A stretch of DNA of 5,613 nt from assembly GCA_002714015.1 (NCBI GenBank), contig PAWF01000024.1, positions 2,988 to 8,600 on the forward strand. Reading direction: 5' to 3'. The notes under the pieces were generated by a model. That model worked only from the letters and a program-made list of their open reading frames with translations. It had not been told where the DNA came from and made no database searches. Shown here in pieces: positions 1 through 5,613 of the stretch (positions within the stretch are counted from its first letter, which is position 1; every line of letters starts with the position of its first letter). The translations under genes were made by a program, and so were the position numbers. Origin of the DNA: Gammaproteobacteria bacterium. GTDB lineage: Bacteria; Pseudomonadota; Alphaproteobacteria; UBA828.

Positions 1-340
1 ACCTTAAAACTGCAGCAATCAATAGTGTTGCCCCGACTAAATAATGAATCCAAGAGCCTATATCTGAAATCTGGACTAGCCATAATCCAACACCTACTGC
101 AGGGAGGCAAATTATATATAGGTGCCAAGAAACACCTGCTTTATTGCCACGAGCATTTATCACTTGTAGTATAGATATAACAAAAGATGCTGGTACTAAG
201 AATCCTATGGCACTGACAAAATCATATCCAGCTAATAAAAGTGTTGGAGTACCAAAAACAAGTATTCCTAGTCCAAAAATAGACTGAATAACTGACAATA
301 AACATACCAGCGCTAGAATAAAAAAATAATCAGGCTCCAT
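1..340 (-). CDS. TauE/SafE-like membrane permease, N-terminal part (runs off left edge)
   Basis: This is the first 113 codons of a hydrophobic protein read leftwards from an ATG at 340; the C-terminus lies outside the window. The product begins MEPDYFFILALVCLLS and has about four likely membrane segments (roughly residues 5-25, 30-58, 72-90 and 96-113). A short polar loop with Arg, Asn and Lys sits near residues 61-70. The Gly-rich stretch FGLGILVFGTPTLLL near residues 22-36 resembles the first conserved repeat of TauE/SafE (formerly DUF81) permeases. Known members are inner-membrane proteins of about 240-270 residues, some exporting sulfite or sulfoacetate; the substrate here cannot be told. 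An in-frame TGA three codons upstream (347-349) excludes a longer start. AAGGAAAG on the minus strand lies about 10-17 bases before the ATG, which is rather far for a Shine-Dalgarno. The gene is divergent from uvrD. The open frame is certain; the family rests on pattern recognition only. Confidence 0.68.
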   Translation of the reverse strand, partial: MEPDYFFILALVCLLSVIQSIFGLGILVFGTPTLLLAGYDFVSAIGFLVPASFVISILQVINARGNKAGVSWHLYIICLPAVGVGLWLVQISDIGSWIHYLVGATLLIAAVLR

Positions 341-384
341 AAGTTTTCATATCTTTCCTTAAAGTTTTTTATCCGCGCAAGCAA
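313..384 (-). other. Possible 23-codon leader ORF overlapping the permease start
   Basis: On the minus strand a TTG at 384-382 lies six bases after the strong Shine-Dalgarno AAAGGAGG and opens a 23-codon frame ending in TAG at 315-313. The peptide would read MLARIKNFKERY followed by ENLWSLIIFLF. It overlaps the permease start (340) in another frame, so ribosomes ending at 313 would pass over that start codon. The Shine-Dalgarno spacing is ideal, but TTG is a weak start and nothing else shows that the peptide is made. It could be a translational-coupling leader, or the Shine-Dalgarno could be chance in AT-rich DNA. Confidence 0.22.
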
Positions 385-385
385 A

Positions 386-400
386 TTAAACCTCCTTTAA
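386..400 (-). promoter_or_regulatory. Strong Shine-Dalgarno inside a small dyad, permease leader
   Basis: Read on the minus strand, this site is TTAAA-GGAGG-TTTAA: two perfect 5-base inverted arms around a GGAGG loop, with AAAGGAGG at 398-391. It is the best Shine-Dalgarno match in the window. It lies about 50 bases ahead of the permease ATG at 340, too far to serve it directly, and in-frame stops prevent moving that start upstream. It could load ribosomes on the 23-codon leader frame, or be a protein-binding dyad. The stem is all A-T and would be weak as RNA. Confidence 0.35.
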
Positions 401-431
401 GCACTTACCCAAATATATATTGACCGTGAAC

Positions 432-440
432 TTTATAACA
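432..440 (-). promoter_or_regulatory. Candidate extended -10 promoter for the permease gene
   Basis: The minus strand reads TGTTATAAA from 440 to 432, a TGn extension followed by TATAAA, one mismatch from the -10 consensus. Transcription would start near 425, giving a leader of about 85 bases before the permease ATG at 340. There is no good -35 hexamer at 16-18 bases; a TTGCAA at 466-461 is 23 bases away. An extended -10 can work without a -35, but such matches arise easily in AT-rich DNA. Confidence 0.35.
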
Positions 441-589
441 TTTTATTTAAATATTTAATCTTGCAAAACCTAAATTGATTATTTCTTTACTTTTGCTTCA
501 TTAGATAAATAACATTCTAGCTTCCAGCATAAATATATAAATTTTTATTTGTCTCCAAATACATACGAATCGCGTGTAGTATATTAAGA

Positions 590-665
590 TTGCTATAATA
601 GCATCGAGATTTACTTTATAAACTTTGCTAAGTAGCCTAATCGGTTTACCCAAGTTGCTAGGTAG
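590..665 (+). repeat. Three TTGCTA-type repeats upstream of uvrD
   Basis: The copies are TTGCTATAATAG at 590-601, TTGCTAAGTAG at 625-635 and TTGCTAGGTAG at 655-665. The second and third differ at one base of 11 and are spaced exactly 30 bases apart, close to three helical turns. The first shares the TTGCTA core, contains the candidate -10 element, and has one extra base before the final TAG. Repeats at helical spacing can be operator half-sites, but no known regulator motif is recognised, and local duplication or chance is possible. Confidence 0.35.
591..599 (+). promoter_or_regulatory. Candidate extended -10 promoter for the uvrD-prmA-peptidase operon
   Basis: The sequence TGCTATAAT is a perfect extended -10 (TGn followed by TATAAT). 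Transcription would begin near 606, giving a leader of about 85 bases before the uvrD ATG at 692. No TTGACA-like -35 is present 16-18 bases upstream (the region near 571-576 is CGCGTG), so the extended -10 would carry the recognition. The hexamer sits inside a perfect dyad, GCTAT-A-ATAGC at 592-602. This is the best promoter match in the intergenic region, but no transcript data support it. Confidence 0.48.
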
Positions 666-691
666 ATTTAACTCTTTTTTTGGTTATCTAT

Positions 692-3082
692 ATGTCAGAC
701 CAGTTCAAAGAAACAAATGTACACCCGACTAAAAAAGTTAATACAGGATTAGGGGATTCCCAGTTAAAAAATACTCCTGTGTCAATACTAGCAAAACGAC
801 AAGAACCATATTTGCAAGACTTAAATGAGGAACAGCGTAATGCTGTGGAAGAAACTGATGGTCCATTACTTGTTCTAGCTGGAGCTGGAACAGGGAAAAC
901 AAGAGTTCTTACAACTCGACTTTCACACATCATTCAGACAGGTCAAGCAGGACCTTCACAAGTTCTTGCTGTTACTTTTACAAATAAAGCAGCACGTCAG
1001 ATGGTCGATAGGGTTTCTAGATTACTAGGTCGACCGGCCGATGGACTCTGGCTTGGGACCTTCCATTCAATATCTGCTCGCATCCTGAGATATAATGCAG
1101 AACTAGTAAACCTCAAATCAGACTTTACAATTCTAGATACCGATGACCAGACACGTTTACTAAAACAACTTTTACAGGCGCGTAATATAGATGATAAACG
1201 TTGGCCTGCACGCACATTATGTACCATGATTCAACGCTGGAAGGATCAGGGATTAACAGCATCGGATATTAAAAGAATAGAAGCTATAGATAATAATGAA
1301 TTTGCAAATGGCGAAGCACCGTCAATATTTTTGGAGTATCAAAGCCGCTTGCAAATACTTAATGCAGCTGATTTTGGTGACCTTCTAACTCACTGCATAA
1401 ATATTTTCAAAAATAATCCAGATCTATTATCAGCTTACCAAGAAAAATTTAAATATATTCTAGTGGACGAGTATCAAGATACTAATGTGGCCCAATATCT
1501 ATGGCTAAGGCTTCTAGCTGCAACTGAAAAACAAAATATTTGCTGTGTAGGTGACGACGATCAATCAATATACGGCTGGCGGGGAGCAGAGGTTGGAAAT
1601 ATTTTAAGATTTGAGAAGGACTTCTCTGGAGCCAAAGTAATTCGACTTGAACGCAACTACAGATCAACCGGAAATATTTTATCTGCTGCATCAGGATTAA
1701 TAGCAAATAATTCTGGAAGATTGGGTAAAACCTTATGGACAAAAGGAGATTTGGGCTCCCCTATAAATATAACAGGTACATGGGACGGAGAAGAAGAAGC
1801 TAGAATCATTGGTAGTGAGATTGAATCTTTGGAAAGAGAGGGAAATAACCTTGACGAAATAGCAATCCTAGTTAGAGCGTCATTCCAAACTCGTGCTTTT
1901 GAAGAACGGTTTATAAATATTGGGATACCATATCGAGTTATCGGAGGCCCGCGTTTTTATGAACGACAAGAAATCAGGGATGCAATTGCCTATATAAGGT
2001 TGCTTGTACAACCTGATGATGACCTAGCATTTGAGAGGATTATCAATGTTCCTAAAAAAGGAATAGGCGATGCTAGCCAACAAATTATTCACCAACTTGC
2101 TCGAGCTAAAAACATTTCTCTTTACTCTTCATCACAACTTATAGTTCAGACTGATGAATTAAGTAGTAAAGCTAGATATGCATTAATTAGCTTTTTGGAT
2201 AATTTTACACGCTGGCGGTCACTTCTCAAGCTTAATACGCATTGGGAACTTTTAGAAATGATGCTCGATGAATCTGGTTATACCGGAATATGGATGTCTG
2301 ACAAATCACCACAAGCACCTGGAAGACTAGAAAATCTTAAGGAGCTTGTCTCAGCTATTGAAGAATTTGATAATTTCGGTGCATTCCTAGAACACGTAAG
2401 CCTTGTAATGGATAGAGAAGAAGGACGCCCTTCAACTGGCAGCAACCTAATTAACAACAATGATATTGATAAGCCCTTACAAATGGTAAATATAATGACT
2501 TTACACTCTGCTAAAGGGTTAGAATTTGATGATGTTTTTTTACCTGGCTGGGAAGAAGGTCTTTTCCCTCACCAACTAGCACTAGATGAAAACGGATCTG
2601 CTGGCCTAGAAGAAGAAAGGCGTTTAGCTTATGTAGGGTTAACTAGAGCACGCAAAAGAATACAGATTTTTTTCGCTGCAAATCGTCGTGTTTATAATCA
2701 ATGGGTATCAGCAATTCCATCGCGTTTTGTTGATGAAATACCGAGTGAAAACGTTGAAGCAAAACCAATTGAACCACAAAGTTCCAATAATCAGAATGAA
2801 GGAATACTTATTGCTGATGGGAAATGGCAGTCTAAAATAAACTACGCAAAATCAAGTGAATCCTCAACATTCAGACAGAATACAGGTAATATTAATGCTG
2901 AATGGGAGGAGGAACCTGTTAAAACACGCCATACTGGGTCAAAATATAAATCTGGTGACCGTGTAATTCATCGCAAATTTGGTATTGGAATCGTAAGACA
3001 GGCTAATGGTGAAAAACTAGAGATAATATTCGATAGAGTAGGCAAAAAAAAAGTTATTGATCGTTTTGTAGAAGCTGAATGA
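692..3082 (+). CDS. uvrD: UvrD/PcrA-type ATP-dependent 3'-5' DNA helicase
   Basis: A complete superfamily 1A helicase of 796 residues from the ATG at 692, in the usual range for UvrD/PcrA. Family members unwind DNA in the 3'-5' direction in excision and mismatch repair and strip proteins from DNA. All motifs are intact: a Q-motif region (LNEEQRNAV), Walker A GAGTGKT at 64-70, motif Ia (TFTNKAA), Walker B DEYQDTN at 259-265, GDDDQSIYGWRGA at 287-299, LERNYRST at 319-326, TLHSAKGLEFD at 603-613, and the arginine-finger motif VI RRLAYVGLTRARKR at 643-656. Residues 751-796 form a C-terminal Tudor-like segment (GDRVIHRKFGIGIV) typical of the family. A low-complexity linker near 690-750 precedes it. 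A TTG at 680 would add four residues (MVIY); neither start has a Shine-Dalgarno, so I prefer the ATG. The gene heads the tight cluster with prmA and the peptidase. UvrD versus PcrA is naming only; Rep is less likely given the C-terminal tail. Confidence 0.96.
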   Translation: MSDQFKETNVHPTKKVNTGLGDSQLKNTPVSILAKRQEPYLQDLNEEQRNAVEETDGPLLVLAGAGTGKTRVLTTRLSHIIQTGQAGPSQVLAVTFTNKAARQMVDRVSRLLGRPADGLWLGTFHSISARILRYNAELVNLKSDFTILDTDDQTRLLKQLLQARNIDDKRWPARTLCTMIQRWKDQGLTASDIKRIEAIDNNEFANGEAPSIFLEYQSRLQILNAADFGDLLTHCINIFKNNPDLLSAYQEKFKYILVDEYQDTNVAQYLWLRLLAATEKQNICCVGDDDQSIYGWRGAEVGNILRFEKDFSGAKVIRLERNYRSTGNILSAASGLIANNSGRLGKTLWTKGDLGSPINITGTWDGEEEARIIGSEIESLEREGNNLDEIAILVRASFQTRAFEERFINIGIPYRVIGGPRFYERQEIRDAIAYIRLLVQPDDDLAFERIINVPKKGIGDASQQIIHQLARAKNISLYSSSQLIVQTDELSSKARYALISFLDNFTRWRSLLKLNTHWELLEMMLDESGYTGIWMSDKSPQAPGRLENLKELVSAIEEFDNFGAFLEHVSLVMDREEGRPSTGSNLINNNDIDKPLQMVNIMTLHSAKGLEFDDVFLPGWEEGLFPHQLALDENGSAGLEEERRLAYVGLTRARKRIQIFFAANRRVYNQWVSAIPSRFVDEIPSENVEAKPIEPQSSNNQNEGILIADGKWQSKINYAKSSESSTFRQNTGNINAEWEEEPVKTRHTGSKYKSGDRVIHRKFGIGIVRQANGEKLEIIFDRVGKKKVIDRFVEAE

Positions 3083-3083
3083 T

Positions 3084-3998
3084 ATGCCATCAACAGGTTA
3101 TACTCTTTCAATTGTAATACCCAAGTCTAACCTAGAATCGTTCGAAATAGCCTTGGAAGAAATTGCAAATGCAATCACCATAACAAGCTCAGAAAACTCT
3201 TTAAGTGAAGAAAAAATAATAAATTTAAAAGTTTATCTTTCTGATGAGTCTATTGTAAAACATGCATCTAAAATAATAGAAAAAACATCATTGGAATTGG
3301 GAATTTTTTCCTGTGAAATACAAAAAGAAAAAATTCCAAATACTGACTGGGTTGCTGAATCCCAAAGTAACTTTTCGCCCTTTTTTGTGGGTAGTTTCTA
3401 TTTTTACCCAACCTTTGAAGATGAGCCATTAATTTTTGATAGAAAAATTAAAATTAATGCAGGGCCTGCATTTGGTTCAGGGGAACACCCAACTACTCAA
3501 ACCTGTATTTTAGCATTAGAATACATAGAAAATTTGAGTATTACTCCACTTCAAGTCTTAGATGTGGGCACTGGTTCTGGAATACTCGCAATAGCGTCAA
3601 CAAAGATATGGTCAACCCCTGTATTCGCAATTGATAATGACCCTGCTGCAATAAAAGTCGCTCGAGAAAATGCTATTATAAATAACTCTAATAATATCAC
3701 TTTTCTTCTTTCTGATGGTGTGAGCTCAAATGCATTAACTAACATAGCTAAATTTGATCTAATTGTTATAAATATACTTGCTGGAACTATTATAAAAATG
3801 TCAAAAAGTATTTTGTGTAAACTATCCGCTCAAGGTTACATAATACTCTCAGGTTTTCTCGACAACCAGGCTGAAGAAATTTTGAACACCTATAAAAAAT
3901 TAGGAATGACTCTAATAAAAAAATTCACTAAGGAAGGTTGGACAACTCTAATATTGAATCAAGAACAACGTGTCTTAGAAAGGAATTATATTGGTTAA
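3084..3998 (+). CDS. prmA: Ribosomal protein L11 methyltransferase, PrmA family
   Basis: A complete 304-residue class I SAM-dependent methyltransferase, close to the usual 290-300 residues. PrmA trimethylates lysines and the N-terminal amine of ribosomal protein L11 in the cytoplasm; it is usually dispensable. The N-terminal part (about 1-110) corresponds to the weakly conserved L11-recognition domain and cannot be assigned by motif alone. It is followed by a linker containing DWVAESQ and FVGSFYFYP. Diagnostic catalytic-domain motifs are GPAFGSGEHPTT (Gly131-Thr138 at its end, matching the family's GTGxHxTT), the SAM-binding loop LDVGTGSGIL with Asp160, the acidic VFAIDNDPAA strand after it, and VINILAG with Asn230, equivalent to the usual ANIL motif. 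The ATG follows the uvrD stop by one base, and only a weak GAAG lies upstream, so translational coupling is likely. The reading frame looks more AT-rich than uvrD. A related small-molecule methyltransferase is possible but less likely given GxGxHPTT plus the context. Confidence 0.92.
   Translation: MPSTGYTLSIVIPKSNLESFEIALEEIANAITITSSENSLSEEKIINLKVYLSDESIVKHASKIIEKTSLELGIFSCEIQKEKIPNTDWVAESQSNFSPFFVGSFYFYPTFEDEPLIFDRKIKINAGPAFGSGEHPTTQTCILALEYIENLSITPLQVLDVGTGSGILAIASTKIWSTPVFAIDNDPAAIKVARENAIINNSNNITFLLSDGVSSNALTNIAKFDLIVINILAGTIIKMSKSILCKLSAQGYIILSGFLDNQAEEILNTYKKLGMTLIKKFTKEGWTTLILNQEQRVLERNYIG
3978..3984 (+). promoter_or_regulatory. Ribosome binding site fixing the TTG start of the peptidase
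   Basis: GAAAGGA lies inside the last codons of prmA, six bases before the TTG at 3991. An in-frame TAG at 3976-3978 closes the frame upstream, and no ATG occurs early in the frame, so this site decides the start. It is the clearest Shine-Dalgarno on the plus strand of the window. Confidence 0.6.
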
Positions 3999-5613
3999 CC
4001 GGGAAATTTCGAATATCTACGAGAATGTAACCGCTGCTGGAAGTAACCTTACGAAGGATCAATTTGATATATTAATTGACGGTCTAATCGCTGCGCCAAA
4101 ACCACGACAGGCAAATGCTGCCCTATCCTTATTTTTTCAAAACTTATCAGCTGTGCCTGACGAAATTAAGGATTCTTTATCAAATTATCTCTTCAAACTA
4201 TGGGATATTAAAGATTCAAAATTAGATATAAAGGATACAAGTAACCGACTAAATCGACTTAGGGTTTATCTAGCTAATCATGGATTGTCAGGGTTAGTAA
4301 TACCCCGCAGTGATGAACATTTAGGTGAATATGTTCCAGCTTGTTCACAACGCCTTAAATGGCTAACTGGCTTCACAGGTTCTGCAGGAGTTGCGATTGT
4401 ACTTGAAAAATCAGCAGCTCTTTTTGTTGATGGGCGCTATACTATTCAAGCTACAAAAGAAGTGCCTGATTCCCTTTATGAAAAAATTAATGTATCTACT
4501 GAGAGTTACACAAATTGGCTAAAAAGAAATATAGATACTGGAAAAGTTTTTGGATACGACCCAAAACTGCATAGTATAAAAGAATTTATAAGACTTTCAG
4601 AAATATGTGCTAATAAAGGGGTAGTGCTTAAGCCATTAGATAATAACCCAATTGATGAGTTGTGGGACAACCAACCTCCACCACCACTTTCCGCCGTAAC
4701 AATTCATGAATTGAAATATGCTGGTGAACCCGTTGAAAAAAAGGTATTAAAAGTTGGAAATATTATTAAAAAATCAGGTGCTAATGCCGCAATCCTAAGT
4801 GCACCTGACTCAATTGCTTGGCTACTAAATATTCGTGGTAACGATATACCAAATTGTCCTCTGTCACTCTGCTTTGCAATAATATTTTTTGATGGGTCTA
4901 TTAAATTATTTATTGATATAAAAAAATTGACTCACCAGAGTCTGGAACACCTTAAAAGATACACTAGTATACATGACCTGAACTCTTTAGAATCTTCAAT
5001 ACATCTACTTGGTCAAAATGGAAACCTATTGTTAGTAGATGAAAATACTACCCCCCAATGGTTTGCCTCAATCTTTGAAAAGTCAGGAGGTAAGTTAGTT
5101 TACGGTCTTGATCCCTGCTGCATACCTAAATCCCTTAAAAATCCAATTGAATTGTCAGGAGCAAGAGCCGCACATCTTAGAGATGGCGCTGCACTAACGC
5201 GTTTTCTTGCTTGGCTAGAACTAAATACTGAAAATGTAGATATTGATGAACTTTTAGCAGCGGAGAAGTTAGCGGAGTTCAGATCTGAAGGTACGCTTTA
5301 TCAAGGACCTTCATTCGATACTATTTCAAGTGCAGGTTCAAACGCTGCAATAATTCATTATCAAGCTAATAAAAATAATAATTATCCACTCCAGAAAGAT
5401 AATATTTACTTAGTGGATTCTGGTGGACAATACTTGGATGGTACTACTGATGTTACCCGTACGGTAGCTATTGGAAAACCTTCAGAAGAAATGCGGGACA
5501 GATTCACAAGAGTACTAAAAGGCCATATTGCTTTAGCAACAGCTCGTTTCCCTATCGGCACTAGTGGTAGCCAATTAGATATTCTTGCTAGACAATACCT
5601 TTGGTCCATTGGG
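3991..5613 (+). CDS. Xaa-Pro aminopeptidase (aminopeptidase P, M24B), C-terminus outside window
   Basis: The first 541 codons of a two-metal (usually Mn) aminopeptidase that removes N-terminal residues preceding proline; cytosolic, with no signal peptide seen. It resembles the large form found in Alphaproteobacteria and eukaryotes (XPNPEP1 type, about 600 residues) rather than the shorter E. coli PepP. Domain I (about 86-220) has VIPRSDEHLGEYVPA, WLTGFTGSAG at 124-133 and DGRYT at 147-151. Domain II (about 221-380) has PIDELW and APDSIAWLLNIRG at 271-283. The catalytic domain begins near 381; His456 (IIHYQ) matches the conserved active-site histidine, and Asp476 and Asp487 in VDSGGQYLDGTTDVTRT are the first two metal ligands. 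The remaining His and two Glu ligands fall beyond the edge, just after LWSIG. The start is TTG, overlapping prmA by 8 bases. About 85 residues before domain I are an extra N-terminal extension of unknown function. No in-frame stop or frameshift occurs. Confidence 0.93.
   Translation, partial: MVNREISNIYENVTAAGSNLTKDQFDILIDGLIAAPKPRQANAALSLFFQNLSAVPDEIKDSLSNYLFKLWDIKDSKLDIKDTSNRLNRLRVYLANHGLSGLVIPRSDEHLGEYVPACSQRLKWLTGFTGSAGVAIVLEKSAALFVDGRYTIQATKEVPDSLYEKINVSTESYTNWLKRNIDTGKVFGYDPKLHSIKEFIRLSEICANKGVVLKPLDNNPIDELWDNQPPPPLSAVTIHELKYAGEPVEKKVLKVGNIIKKSGANAAILSAPDSIAWLLNIRGNDIPNCPLSLCFAIIFFDGSIKLFIDIKKLTHQSLEHLKRYTSIHDLNSLESSIHLLGQNGNLLLVDENTTPQWFASIFEKSGGKLVYGLDPCCIPKSLKNPIELSGARAAHLRDGAALTRFLAWLELNTENVDIDELLAAEKLAEFRSEGTLYQGPSFDTISSAGSNAAIIHYQANKNNNYPLQKDNIYLVDSGGQYLDGTTDVTRTVAIGKPSEEMRDRFTRVLKGHIALATARFPIGTSGSQLDILARQYLWSIG

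Larger units (their letters stand above)
341..691. other. AT-rich divergent intergenic region
   Basis: This 351-base stretch separates the leftward permease gene from the rightward uvrD operon. It is noticeably richer in A and T than the coding regions and has stops in all frames except the short leader ORF. It holds the likely promoters for both directions, the Shine-Dalgarno dyad, a 12-base palindrome TTAAATATTTAA at 447-458, and the TTGCTA repeats upstream of uvrD. I see no tRNA, no convincing structured RNA and no rho-independent terminator. None would be expected between divergent genes. Confidence 0.75.

Noticed and set aside
330..350. Six-codon frame MKTYGA starting with an ATG at 350 on the minus strand, well placed after AAGGAAAG
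   Set aside because: It is too short to call a gene. It stops just inside the permease gene and may be chance, although it could add to coupling at that start.
447..458. Perfect 12-base palindrome TTAAATATTTAA
   Set aside because: It is made only of A and T in very AT-rich DNA, where such palindromes are expected by chance. Its place near the permease promoter is noted but not enough.
653..681. Possible rho-independent terminator or attenuator: AGTT/AACT arms followed by seven T
   Set aside because: The stem is only four base pairs with a 13-base loop and no GC-rich core, so it is unlikely to terminate transcription.
341..691. LexA/SOS operator search upstream of uvrD
   Set aside because: I found no GTTC-N7-GTTC or GAAC-N7-GAAC arrangement and no CTG-N10-CAG box placed to control uvrD.
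688..2460. Several antisense open frames of 60-86 codons opposite uvrD (for example 688-933, 997-1227, 1482-1742 and 2278-2460)
   Set aside because: They lie entirely opposite conserved helicase motifs, have no family resemblance or ribosome binding sites, and are explained as frame shadows of a strongly constrained gene.
3551..3745. Antisense 64-codon frame opposite prmA
   Set aside because: It covers the SAM-binding motif region of prmA and shows no independent coding signal.
5406..5609. Antisense 67-codon frame at the right edge
   Set aside because: It is opposite the M24 metal-ligand region of the aminopeptidase, which is clearly the real coding strand.
1..5613. Novel defence, mobile or CRISPR-like system
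   Set aside because: All long frames are explained by housekeeping families, and there are no regular repeat arrays, transposase motifs, terminal inverted repeats or phage genes.

Overview
The window looks like ordinary chromosomal DNA from a low-GC bacterium (about one third GC, judged by eye). It uses the standard bacterial code: TGA ends one gene and tryptophans are TGG. The helicase and the M24 peptidase both read like alphaproteobacterial family members, and uvrD-prmA-M24 peptidase is a neighbourhood I associate with Alphaproteobacteria. My best guess is an AT-rich, possibly marine, alphaproteobacterium. This is an inference from remembered family sequences, not a search.

Layout. (1) Positions 1-340, minus strand: the N-terminal 113 codons of a multi-spanning membrane protein resembling the TauE/SafE permease family, running off the left edge. 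(2) Positions 341-691: an AT-rich divergent intergenic region. It carries an extended -10 promoter candidate for each direction, a strong Shine-Dalgarno sequence in the loop of a small dyad on the minus strand, and three TTGCTA-type repeats ahead of uvrD. (3) Positions 692-3082, plus: a complete UvrD/PcrA-type superfamily 1A DNA helicase. (4) Positions 3084-3998, plus: a complete PrmA-type ribosomal protein L11 methyltransferase, one base after the helicase stop. (5) Positions 3991-5613, plus: the first 541 codons of a metal-dependent Xaa-Pro aminopeptidase (M24B, aminopeptidase P), running off the right edge. It overlaps prmA by 8 bases, uses a TTG start with a good Shine-Dalgarno, and has an unusual N-terminal extension of about 85 residues.

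The three plus-strand genes are packed tightly enough to be one transcript, but their roles (DNA repair and unwinding, ribosomal protein methylation, peptide turnover) do not form one pathway. This looks like a conserved housekeeping cluster. I see no tRNA, rRNA, CRISPR array, insertion sequence or phage gene, and no evidence of a novel defence or biosynthetic system. The most unusual items are the peptidase extension and the 5' leader of the membrane protein gene.
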